Of a stretch of 64,000 nucleotides of DNA, positions 21,301-31,074 are shown piece after piece; position 1 is the first letter of the stretch; each line of letters begins with the position of its first letter. The DNA lies in the NCBI GenBank assembly GCA_024867545.1, contig JANFNE010000020.1:496001-560000 (forward strand). Direction: 5' to 3'. The notes under the pieces are model-generated. The model was given only the letters and a program-made list of their open reading frames with translations, searched no databases and was not told the origin of the DNA. Origin of the DNA: Phytopythium helicoides. Lineage: Eukaryota; Oomycota; Peronosporomycetes; Pythiales; Pythiaceae. The position numbers and the translations under genes were made by a program.

Positions 21301-22334
21301 GTTCCAAGTATCATAGTTCAGATTAACGAGACATCAACATATTGGGCACTCGACCCACCATCAACCAACAGAGGCTCGAAGAACAAGTTGGGAACATTTT
21401 CCTATGTATTTTGTGAGCTGATATGGATGCAGTAACCGTGTGGACACTGGCTAATGGGGCATTTATACTTTCAATCGTCGTCAACATGCTCATGAACTTC
21501 GTGCTACTGAATTGTGGGCTCGTTTCAGAGGTCAAGAATGACACTCGGGACTTTTATTGAATCTACTACAGTCAATTTCGTTATCGCAAATGCTGACGTC
21601 ATTCATCAAGAACCAAACCAGCCGGTTCCGGCCATCCTTATTCGACATGTGCGGGTGGCAGTTTGACGTTAAGGACTTACATGATCAGGGTAGAGAACCA
21701 CGAACTCTGCTGGAGAGAAAGAAGGCCGAAAGAGCTTTCAGTCTGGGTATCCATCATCCTCGTGGGCGACCTTGCTTCTTCTATCAGTAAGTTCTTCCTT
21801 TTCTAATCTGTAGCCCACCTCAAAATTTGACGCAGCTGAAGCTTTGCCTGCTCGGCCACGCGAGTTTCAGTTCAATCTATCCACGCGACTCAATCTATCG
21901 ATGCGGCTCAAGCTACAGTGCATGTACACTGAGTGCTAAACTTAATCTTTGCCTTACGCCGACCCTCATTGCTACCTGGGTCGTCATAGCCCGATCGATC
22001 GACAACTGGCACCACTACAGCAATATCTTGGCAGGTCTCGTCATCGGAGCTGTCTCGGTATACACTGCATACTCATACAACTATGGCTCAGTGTTCCGCT
22101 GGAATGCTCCCAGCATCACTCTCAGCTTCACGCGGCCAGAGATGAACGAGCGACAACAGGTACGCAGTGTTTTGGATTGAAGGGATGTCTGACGATGGTC
22201 GCCAGAAAAAAAAATTGCAGGATCAGCAGATGAACGCAGTGTTGTCGCCATCGGACACCAAATCTTCCAGCTACCGTGAGGACGATGACAATGGCCGAGG
22301 TCCAATCAAGGAGTGGGTCGTCGGTGTCTCTTAG
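21300..22334 (+). pseudogene. Lipid phosphate phosphatase (PAP2 family), frame-broken
   Basis: PAP2/LPP enzymes dephosphorylate phosphatidate and related lipids at membranes. Fragments in order: ETSTYWALDPPS, a membrane helix (VWTLANGAFILSIVVNMLMN), motif 1 (FIKNQTSRFRPSLFDMCGW, K-x6-RP type), motif 2 in altered form (LGHASFSS; the usual Pro-Ser-Gly-His is not readable), and motif 3 (ARSIDNWHHYSNILAG). The last two exons splice correctly (to 22159, then 22221-22334; intron 61 nt) and end in an acidic tail. Upstream parts change frame at least four times within 600 bases and include stops, denser than in neighbouring genes. The final exon lies inside the left arm of the inverted duplication. 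It may be a pseudogene or an error-rich active gene. Confidence 0.55.
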
Positions 22335-22636
22335 TCGTCGAAGTGAGGAATTGGCTTCCTTGGAAGAGCAATACTTTCCTGCTGTCCAATCACTTAGTAG
22401 GAAAGAAAAAGTCGAGGAAAGCATGAATTGAAGGGTGCAGTGGACTCCTCCCAAGCCAACAAAGTAGCTACGAACCGCTTTATCCGTAGTCGGGCAATGC
22501 AACAAGGCTTACAGCCACCACCACCACAAAATTAATGGCAAATCAAGCGATCTGTGAAAGGAAGACTGTAACTGTATTCCATTGACAATACCGAGAGATG
22601 AACAAATCGGTGACCAAGTCAACCCCTCCCAGCAAT
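22335..22636. other. 3' flank shared by the lipid phosphatase and transporter 1
   Basis: About 300 bases of convergent 3' flank. No gene. A short run of CCA/CAC triplets lies near 22515. The same sequence occurs inverted in the right arm. Confidence 0.5.
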
Positions 22637-24188
22637 CTAAGCGATCTGGTTGGGAGACTTGACCTCGACGAAGTCGGGCCCGTTGCCCTCTCCGTGGGTC
22701 GCCTTGCTCGGGTGGAAGAGCTGCTCGATATCCTCCAGTAGCACACCCTTGGTCTCCGGACACACAAAGTACACGAACACGCCGCAGCACGCGCACAGAC
22801 CAGCGAAGAGGAAGAAGACGCCGTTGATGTTCAGGTGCGGGAAGAGCTTCACAACCTCCGTCATGACGGCACCCATGGCCCAGTTGGCGGCCGTCGACAG
22901 CGACACGCCGTACGCGCGCACGCTGAGCGGGAAGATCTCGGCCGGGTAGATCCAGCAGACGGGTCCCCACGAGATGGCGAAGTTGAACACGAAGAAGGCC
23001 GTGCCGATGGCAATGAACCAGCCACCCACCTTGGGGCAACCCGCGTCGTCCACGTTGCCGTCGCACAGCGCCGTGAAGAGGATAGCGGCGAACAAGTGAC
23101 CCGTGACCATGCCGACGGCACCGATGAGCAGCAGCGAGCGGCGGCCGTACGAGTCGACCCAACGCATGGCAGGGATCGTACTGACCAGGTTGACGGACGA
23201 GATGAAGAAGGACGAGTAGATGCCGGCGTTGGTGATGTCCTGGAAGATGAGCGCACCGTAGCTCATGATGGGGTTGATACCCGTGGCCTGCTGCAGCACC
23301 TGCAGGAACATGGCAATCAGCACGCGCTTGAACACGGACGGCTCGAGCAGCTCGGCGAGACCCTTGTTGGCCGACCTCTCGGCCTCCACCTGCTCTCCAA
23401 TCACAGCCAGCTCGTGGCCGATGTCGTCCGTCTGGCGAAGACGCTTGAGCACGGCCTCGGCGGCCTCCTTGCCCTTCTTCTGGTACGTCCAGCGCGGGGA
23501 CTCGGGCACGAACCAGATACCGAGCATGACCACGAGCGGCGCGGCCATGGCCACACCGTTGGTCGTACGCCAGCCACGGTCGCGGTCCTCCACGATGATG
23601 TTGACGACGTTCGCAAGCCACAGGCCGATGACGACCGTCATCTGCATGAAACCGGAGAGGAGGCCACGCAGCTCCTTGGGAGCTGCCTCAGCGCCAAAGA
23701 TGGGAGCCGAGAAAGACGAGTTGCCGACGCCAAAACCCTGGATCACGCGAGCCACGTACATGAGGTCGTGCTCCTGAGCCTTGTTGAAGCAAACCCACGA
23801 GGTGCCAATGCAGAAGAGCAGACCCGCGCAGAAGATGGTCGCGCGGCGACCGAACTTGTCGGCCACGATTCCACCGATGAAGGCACCTCCCAGACAGCCG
23901 AGGTTGTAGGCCATGTTGTACCACACGGTGAAGTCGGTCCACTCCGGCCGGCAGGTCCGACGACGACGTCGTGCACTGCTCATAGGTGAAGTTGTGCCAG
24001 CCGACGCAGTAGTCGTAGATGAACGAGTCCATGATGAGCACACCCGAGGTCACACCCTGGTCGTAGCCGAAGAAGAGACCGCCGAGCGCCGTGAAGACAC
24101 ACACGATGATGGCGTAGGTGCGCTTGCCCGTGGTCGGCACATCATCGACGGTCGGGTCGTCGAGGTTGACAATGACTCCGGCAGCCAT
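22637..24188 (-). CDS. MFS sugar porter, copy 1
   Basis: Plasma-membrane sugar transporter of the major facilitator superfamily (hexose/proton symporter-like), about 516 residues with 12 hydrophobic segments. Diagnostic motifs: GGLFFGYDQGVTSG in helix 1, ADKFGRRATI in loop 2-3, PESPRWTYQKKGK, QQATGINPIMSYG in helix 7, PVCWIYPAEIFPLSVR and PETKG near the C-terminus. The start at 24188 (MAAGVIVNL) is shared with copy 2. A frame change of one extra base lies near 23945, between SSSDLP and EWTDFTVWYN. The 1 kb antisense open frame on the plus strand is a codon-bias shadow. Substrate cannot be told from sequence. Confidence 0.9.
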
Positions 24189-24305
24189 GGTTGGTTTGTT
24201 GCTAGCGTCTCGGGAAGAGGAGGTGGGGCTTGTCGTGCGAGGTGAAGCTTGTTGGTTGGGACTTGATCGGCACGAGGCAAATCGGAAAGTGGATTGATGT
24301 GAATG

Positions 24306-25550
24306 CTATGCGTGCCGAAGAGAAATTACTGAAGGCGACGTCAATGGAATGGCGAAACTTGTGAATAGAGTATATGTTCTACTCTGATCACCCGCTGTCT
24401 TGGGAAAGTCAAGTTGGTGGTGATCATGACGCACTGATGTAACCTCACCGTGATGTTTGAAACGACGGAAGTGAAGATCGTCGAGCTGGGCAGTACAAGA
24501 ACGTGCACAGTATAAAATAAATCAAGTGACGAATGACACGCTTGCATCAAACTTCAAGCGCCGCTTATGCGGTTTTGCTGTTTACGGCCCACAATACAGA
24601 CTCAAACTTAAAAAAGAACTTTGCGCGATGATAAGTCAAAGACAGACTTGATTCATCGCACAGGTTCGCTTGGGCAGCCACACAACACACCTCCCACGAT
24701 TTTGAGGTCGAACGTTATATTCTTGCTTGAGATGTGTTCTTCTGCTAGTAGTAGTTTTGATTAAACAATATGGCCAAACTAAGGCGGTCAAACTAATGAA
24801 AAGTGGGTGCTTTATGGTGGTGCTTCACGGTGGTGCTTTATGGTGGTGCATGAAGTTTGGAGTCATTTCACAGAGAAAAGCGCTGCAAGAACTGTGGCGC
24901 AACCATCAGAAGCGGTAAGCTCCACACTGTCATGCGCACGCGAACAAGTTGCAGGTTGAAGTTTGATGCAACTTGATTTATTTCATCCCAGCGCAGGGCA
25001 CGGCCTGCTCTCACGAGGGCGTGAAGGACTCCCTCGCGGTGTCGCTGGACCTTTTGCAGCATGTAAAGCACCCCTGAGAGTGTGCATGTTTACTTTATTT
25101 TCCCGGTACTGCAAGGAGCGTATTCATTCTGGGTCGTCTCTGTAGATCTTCAGTCTCAATAGTGGTACCTTCGATAACGACTGTGGGAGACGCTCTTCAG
25201 CCTGTCGATACGGTATCACGCAACTTGCGAGTCACTTCAGTCACTGCAGCGAGTGCACACAACATGAATTGAACTGAAAATTCGCGGACAGTGATGTTTT
25301 TGTCCGCAAACGCTCTACGTATCGATGCGTCTCCACTTGCCAACTGCAACAACTACACGAGCTGAAATCAAGTGAGAGGAGACCGAGTTCCACGCCTGGC
25401 CCTGTGACGGCGTCATACAACACCGCTTTCCAAGGCTGTGGACATACCCCAAGACTAGTCGGTGCTGTGTATCCAATACCCCACGCAACTTCTCCCACCA
25501 CGCCCTGAACACCTATGACAGCATCTCTAAACAAACCTACAGCTTCCACT
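24306..25550. other. Spacer between the inverted arms
   Basis: About 1.25 kb with no supported gene. A short imperfect repeat of TGGTGGTGC units lies at about 24815-24850. Contains the divergent promoters of the two transporter copies. Confidence 0.5.
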
Positions 25551-25677
25551 ACTCTCGTAGTACTCACACCAATCCACTTTCCGATTTGCCTCGTGCCGAT
25601 CAAGTCCCAACCAACAAGCTTCGCCTCGTACGACAAGCCTTACCTCCTCTTCTCGAGACACTAGCAACAAACCAAGC

Positions 25678-27227
25678 ATGGCTGCCGGAGTCATTGTCAA
25701 CCTCGACGACCCGACCGTCGACGATGTGCCAACCACGGGCAAGCGCACCTACGCCATCATCGTGTGTGTCTTCACGGCGCTCGGCGGTCTCTTCTTCGGC
25801 TACGACCAGGGTGTGACCTCGGGTGTGCTCATCATGGACTCGTTCATCTACGACTACTGCGTCGGCTGGCACAACTTCACCTACGAACAGTGCACGACGT
25901 CGTCGTCGGACCTGCCGCGGAGTGGACCGACTTCACCGTGTGGTACAACATGGCCTACAACCTCGGCTGTCTGGGAGGTGCCTTCATCGGTGGAATCGTG
26001 GCCGACAAGTTCGGTCGCCGCGCGACCATCTTCTGTGCGGGCCTACTCTTCTGCATCGGCACCTCGTGGGTTTGCTTCAACAAGGCTCAGGAGCACGACC
26101 TCATGTACGTGGCTCGCGTGATCCAGGGTTTTGGCGTCGGCAACTCGTCCTTCTCGGCTCCCATCTTTGGCGCTGAGGCATCTCCCAAGGAGCTGCGTGG
26201 CCTCCTTTCCGGTTTCATGCAGATGACGGTCGTCATCGGCCTGTGGCTCGCGAACGTCGTCAACATCATCGTGGAGGACCGCGACCGTGGCTGGCGTACG
26301 ACCAACGGTGTGGCCATGGCCGCGCCGCTCGTGGTCATGCTTGGTATTTGGTTCGTGCCCGAGTCGCCGCGCTGGACGTACCAGAAGAAGGGCAAGGAGG
26401 CCGCCGAGGCCGTGCTCAAGCGTCTTCGCCAGACGGACGACATCGCCCATGAGCTGGCTGTGATCGGAGAGCAGGTGGAGGCCGAGAGGTCGGCCAACAA
26501 GGGTCTCGCCGAGCTGCTCGAGCCGTCCGTGTTCAAGCGCGTGCTGATCGCCATGTTCCTGCAGGTGCTGCAGCAGGCCACGGGTATCAACCCCATCATG
26601 AGCTACGGTGCGCTCATCTTCCAGGATATCACCAACGCCGGCATCTACTCGTCCTTCTTCATCTCGTCCGTCAACCTGCTCAGTACGATCCCTGCCATGC
26701 GTTGGGTCGACTCGTACGGCCGCCGCTCGCTGCTGCTCATCGGTGCCGTCGGCATGGTCACGGGTCACCTGTTCGCCGCTATCCTCTTCACGGCACTGTG
26801 CGACGGCAACGTGGACGACGCGGGTTGCCCCAAGGTGGGTGGCTGGTTCATTGCCATCGGCACGGCCTTCTTCGTGTTCAACTTCGCCATCTCGTGGGGA
26901 CCCGTCTGCTGGATCTACCCGGCCGAGATCTTCCCGCTCAGCGTGCGCGCGTACGGCGTGTCGCTGTCGACGGCCGCCAACTGGGGCATGGGTGCCGTCA
27001 TGACGGAGGTTGTGAAGCTCTTCCCGCACCTGAACATCAACGGCGTCTTCTTCCTCTTCGCTGGTCTGTGCGCGTGCTGCGGCGTGTTCGTGTACTTTGT
27101 GTGTCCGGAGACCAAGGGTGTGCTACTGGAGGATATCGAGCAGCTGTTCCACCCGAGGACGACAACCCGCGGAGAGGGCAACGGGCCCGACTTCGTCGAA
27201 GTCAAGTCTCCCAACCAGATCGCCTAG
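25678..27227 (+). CDS. MFS sugar porter, copy 2
   Basis: Near-identical paralogue of copy 1, transcribed in the opposite direction. All sugar-porter motifs are present (GYDQGVTSG, ADKFGRR, PESPRW, QQATGINP, PAEIFPLSVR, PETKG), with a few substitutions such as a changed stretch near the C-terminus (PRTTTRGEGNG against PSKATHGEGNG). One base is missing near 25917 at the same place as the frame defect in copy 1; correcting it gives the same 516-residue length. A CCAAT box lies about 110 bases upstream (near 25570). Confidence 0.9.
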
Positions 27228-27533
27228 ACGGCTGGGAGGGGTTGACTTGGTCAATGATTTGTTCACCTCTCGGTATTGTCAATGGAATGCAGTACAGTTT
27301 CCCTTACACAGATCGCTTGATTTGCCATTAATTTTGTGGTGGTGGTGGCTGTAAGCCTTGTTGCATTGCCCGACTACGGATAAAGCGGTTCGTAGCTACT
27401 TTGTTGGCTTGGGAGGAGTCCACTGCACCCTTCAATTCATGCTTTCCTCGACTTTTTCTTTCCTACTAAGTGATTGGACAGCAGGAAAGTATTGCTCTTC
27501 CAAGGAAGCCAATTCCTCACTTCGAAGACTAAG

Positions 27534-27662
27534 AGACACTGACGACCCATTCCTTGATTGGACCTCGGCCATTGTCATCGTCCTCACGGTAGCTGGAAGA
27601 TTTGGTGTCCGATGGCGACAACACTGTGTTCATTGCAGGTTTTTACTGGCGACCATCGTCAG
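27534..27662 (-). pseudogene. Orphan copy of the lipid phosphatase last exon
   Basis: Reverse-complement match to the last exon at 22221-22334 and part of its preceding intron. The intron/exon edge differs in copy 2 and no upstream exons exist here, so it cannot be expressed as a phosphatase. Its presence shows the arm was copied from the left locus. Confidence 0.7.
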
Positions 27663-27909
27663 AAAGCCATGGTGACATGGTGTGTCGATCACGTAATGCT
27701 TGAGTCCAGCTTTCAGTATCTAATACTTTGGCTGGTATAAAAACTCGCTTTGCGTAAACTCGGAATGCTGGTCGCGCAAGTGATTTCGCACACCGTGTCG
27801 TGCGTGATGTTGAACCATTCGATCGAGCGGCTCATTCCGAAATCTTCCACCTTCTACTCAGTTCAAGCGACCTCCGACTCTTCACCTCCAGTTCCCCCCA
27901 GCTCAAGTG
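27663..27909. other. Upstream region of the dehydrogenase gene
   Basis: About 250 bases after the right arm, no gene; presumed promoter and 5' UTR. Confidence 0.4.
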
Positions 27910-28803
27910 ATGACGACCGGCAAGAAGACCATCCTCGTGACCGGCGGCAACTCGGGTCTGGGCTTCCACTGCTGCCTGGCGCTCGCCAAGCAGCCGAATA
28001 CGCGTGTGATCCTCGCGGGTCGCAGCAAGCAGCGAGTGGACGAGGCTGTTGTCAAGGTCAAGGCGGCTGCAGACGCCAGCAGCGAGGTGGAGGCGGGGAT
28101 CGTCGACTTGGGCAGCCTGGCGTCGGTCCGCAGCTTCGCCAAGTCGCTGGATGGGCAGCAGTTCTTCGCAATTGTGTGCAACGCCGGTGTGCAGATGTCG
28201 GAGAAGGTTCTGACGATCGACGGATTTGAGAACACATTCGGCATCAACCATCTAGGGCCACTTCCTGCTTCTCGACCTGCTACGCGAAAGCAGACCAAGC
28301 GTATCGTTATGCTTGGGTCTGAGACGCACGACCCGGCTGAGCGCACTGGACTGCCAGCCCCCATTGTTGATGATCTGGAGGCTGTAGCGCGTGGTGTCGA
28401 GCCTTTCAACGCGATGATGGCGTATGGCACCAGCAAGCTGTTCAACATCGTGTACGCGGTCGAGTTTGCACGTCGGTACCCTGATGGCCCCGAGATCGTG
28501 TCGTACACACCGGGTCTGACGCCGGACACAGGTCTGTTCCGTGCTCACAACGCCATTTTGCTGACGCTAGCTATGCCGATCATCCGATTCATGACGTGGT
28601 GGGTCGGTGGCCGTATGAGCACTTCCGAGTACTCCGGCGGTGTCTTGGCTCGTATTGCATCCGAGCAGCCTCTGCCATTCGGCGCCACGAACGCCGCGTA
28701 CATTCGCGTGGACGAGGTTTGGAAGACTTCGGAGCTCGCGCAGGACAAGAAGCTGGGCACAGAGTTGTGGGAGAAGTCGCTCAAGTGGATTGGTCAGGCG
28801 TAA
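27910..28803 (+). CDS. Short-chain dehydrogenase/reductase (retinol dehydrogenase/protochlorophyllide reductase-like)
   Basis: NAD(P)-dependent oxidoreductase with a Rossmann fold, 297 residues. Cofactor motif TGGNSGLG at the N-terminus, a basic residue pattern after beta-2 (AGRSKQR) suggesting NADP, the D of VDLGSLASV, CNAGV, and the active-site Tyr and Lys in AYGTSK with the serine at LGSE. The segment after INHLG is abnormal (PLPASRPATRKQTK): read one frame over it becomes the expected helix HFLLLDLLRES. This implies a paired extra base (GGG 28255-28257) and missing base (CC 28295-28296). The first ATG is 27910. Substrate unknown. Confidence 0.85.
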   Translation: MTTGKKTILVTGGNSGLGFHCCLALAKQPNTRVILAGRSKQRVDEAVVKVKAAADASSEVEAGIVDLGSLASVRSFAKSLDGQQFFAIVCNAGVQMSEKVLTIDGFENTFGINHLGPLPASRPATRKQTKRIVMLGSETHDPAERTGLPAPIVDDLEAVARGVEPFNAMMAYGTSKLFNIVYAVEFARRYPDGPEIVSYTPGLTPDTGLFRAHNAILLTLAMPIIRFMTWWVGGRMSTSEYSGGVLARIASEQPLPFGATNAAYIRVDEVWKTSELAQDKKLGTELWEKSLKWIGQA

Positions 28804-29238
28804 GCTACGCCAGAAGCACATTTGCATTTGTCATGTTGCAGCAGCATGCGTAGCTGCAGCCATCTCACCTCCACAATCGAACCCGCTTACTTTGCTAGTC
28901 ACAGTCGCGTCAACCTCCTTTGGCCTCTAGTTGAACACTAACTAGCCGAAGATGATGCCAGGGAGCCCTCACAGCTCGCAAAGAGCGAGAGTCTGTTCAT
29001 TTAGCGGTGGGTCGTCCATGCAGCGGTGATTGGCATCATGAGTAGCCATCTCCTCTGTCTGACTCGATTTTGCTATGCTCCCCTCCAAACCAAAATGGCG
29101 CGAAACCTCCTCTTCCTCTCATTGGCCAAAACCCCAAATCCTCTCTTCCCATTGGCCAAAACCGTGCGCGCGGCGGTTGGCGCCAACCCGCATCAAGCCA
29201 TTCGCCATTCCGCCACCTCGAGCGCTCGTCCTCTCCCC
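28804..29238 (+). promoter_or_regulatory. CDC6-like gene promoter with E2F-like and duplicated ATTGG elements
   Basis: The 435 bases before the CDC6-like start contain GGCGCGAAA (29097-29105, a perfect inverted TTTCGCGCC E2F consensus), the palindrome GTTGGCGCCAAC (29176-29187) and a duplicated 13-mer ATTGGCCAAAACC (29121-29133 and 29151-29163) whose ATTGG is an inverted CCAAT box. Known biology: CDC6 genes are E2F targets in animals and plants. Regulation here is inferred. Confidence 0.5.
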
Positions 29239-30938
29239 ATGCGCACGCGCTCCCGCACCTCCGAGCGCCGCGCCGAGGCCAAGCGCCTGGCTCAGCGCTC
29301 GCTCGAAGCTGCGCCGCCCGTCGCTGCGCCTGGCCGCAAGCGCGACTTGCCGACTCGCCGCGAGCCGCCGGCCGCTCTGGAGCTGCTGTCGCCGCCGCTG
29401 AAGCGCGCGCGGCCGCTGTGCATCTCCCCTGCCAAGTTGGAAGGCGACGGCGAGAAGGAGAAGGAGGTGGTGATGAGGCGCTCGCTGCGCTACGATGAGC
29501 CGGCGGAGGACAAGCGCGAGGATTTGAGCGAGGAGATCGTCGCGGGCGAAGGCTTGAGCGACGACGGCGCTGCGGTGCTGCGGCGGATCAGCACGGGCCA
29601 GTGGGCGCCGAAAGCGCTGCGAGTTGTGGGGCGTGAAGAGCAGAAGCGCCAGATCCGAGACGTGCTGCACGGTGCGAGTGCCAACTGCTTGTTCCTCGTG
29701 GGACCGCCGGGCACGGGCAAGACCTCGAGCGTGGAAGAGCTGCTTGCCGACTTCCCTGGCGCGGCGGTGCGGATCAACTGCAGCACGTTCGGCACGCCCT
29801 GCGGCGCTGTACGGAGAGATCGCTCGCCGGCTCAGCGAGCTGCGGCGGTACTCGTCCAAAGCGTCTGCCCAAGGTGTTCAACGCGCTCGCGCTCGACAGC
29901 TTTCTCTGCCGAGCGACTGCAGACTCTATCACCTCTATTCGCGACTCAACGTACGTGGATGGTGATGGTACGCTCATGGTAGCTTTGACATGTGACTCAC
30001 TAGCGTGACTACATTTCCACAGTGTGCTGGTTCTGGATGAAGTGGACTACCTGCTGCGCCTCCCCAAGCGCCAGCACTCGCGCATCGCCGAAATGATTCG
30101 CTTCCTCGTGCAGTGGTCGGCTCTATCGCCGTCGTTCAAGTTCCTCGGCATCATGAACGGCATCGACATGTATGCCCAAATCTCCCATCTGTTGGGCGTG
30201 TCACCTGGTCACCCCACTGCCGACATTCCACATGTTGTGTTCGGCTCGTACTCCCACGAAGAGCTGAAGCGCATCGTGGCACATTACGCCACCACTGCGG
30301 TCACCTCTGAGGGAGTGGCTAATTCTCCGGTGGACTCGAAGGCTATCGAGCTGATCGCACGGAAAGTCGCAGCTCGTGACGGAGATGCCCGACGCGCTGT
30401 CAGCCTGCTTCAGCAGTGCGCGCGCGCAGCTCTTCAGCGAGCAGACTCTACTCCCCAGTGCACTGCTCCAGTGACTGCTCCAATTACTACTTTTGTCAGC
30501 CCAGAGCCACTCCGCAAGCCAACTCCTGTTGCTCAAATCAACCTTCGCGACGTGGTTCAGTCTTCAACCGATATGCTGTCGACACCACTCTCTCGGCAGA
30601 TTGCCCAGCTGCCACGCATGCCCAAGCTTCTGCTTTATGTGTTGACGACGCTGGCACCAAGCAACGCGACCGCTATGAGCGATCTGAATGCCGTTAGCGA
30701 AGAGCTTGCGCGATTGAGCACAAGCGCGAATGCCGCCTGGCTTCCTCGTTTTTCTCGCGAGGAATTGGTTCGACACATTTCGGCACTCGAGTGCTATGCG
30801 CTCATCAAGCGAAAGCGCTCTGCCCAACCCGGGTCCAAGGCATTCTGGACAGGTAAACTTGCGTCTGCAGCAACCATGGACGACGTCACTCGAGCTCTTC
30901 GAAGCGACGACGTGCTGTCCAAGGCGCTGGAATCGTGA
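29239..30938 (+). CDS. CDC6/ORC1-family AAA+ replication initiation ATPase
   Basis: Loads MCM helicase on origins together with ORC. Exons 29239-29950 and 30023-30938 (intron 72 nt). A basic, Pro-rich N-terminus precedes the AAA+ module: Walker A GPPGTGKT (about 29701-29724), Walker B VLVLDEVDYL (just after the intron), sensor-type IMNGIDMYA, and a C-terminal winged-helix-like region (LPRMPKLLLYVLTTL ... LVRHISALECYALIKRK). Two frame changes, at CCC 29797-29799 and about 29840-29848, both behave as one extra base; corrected length 541. An upstream in-frame ATG at 29095 lies inside the E2F-like element, so 29239 (MRTRSRTSERRAEAKR) is preferred. CDC6 and ORC1 are hard to separate; no BAH domain is seen, favouring CDC6. 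Confidence 0.82.
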
Positions 30939-31074
30939 ATGTGATAAGTGTTGCGACTATCTATCAGTGTGAGCCCCCTCAGTCAGCGATGAACAGTATC
31001 ATAATCCAACCACATCAATACGCAGTTTTGGCATTTGTACATCAACACAGTACATCCACGAGTGCGTGGTTGAA

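Larger units (their letters stand above)
22187..24305 (-). repeat. Left arm of a large inverted duplication
   Basis: About 2.1 kb that is near-identical, in inverse orientation, to 25551-27662. The match runs from just before the transporter 5' leader, through the whole transporter gene and its 3' flank, and into the last exon of the neighbouring lipid phosphatase gene. Matching ends are visible near 22187 (GACCATCGTCAGA) and near 24305 (CAATCCACTTTCCGATT). Confidence 0.85.
25551..27662 (+). repeat. Right arm of a large inverted duplication
   Basis: Inverse partner of 22187-24305. It carries transporter copy 2 and, in its last about 130 bases (27534-27662, reverse sense), a copy of the final exon of the lipid phosphatase gene with no such gene beside it. 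Confidence 0.85.

Noticed and set aside
22835..23989. Long antisense open frame (384 codons) over transporter copy 1, with a similar one at 26043-27029 over copy 2
   Set aside because: Composition (His/Arg/Glu/Asp-rich, no domain) is the usual shadow of GC-biased codons; conserved only because the sense gene is duplicated.
22187..27662. Inverted arms as a DNA transposon with terminal inverted repeats
   Set aside because: No transposase in the 1.25 kb spacer, no target-site duplication seen, and the arms are gene-sized with a partial neighbour exon.
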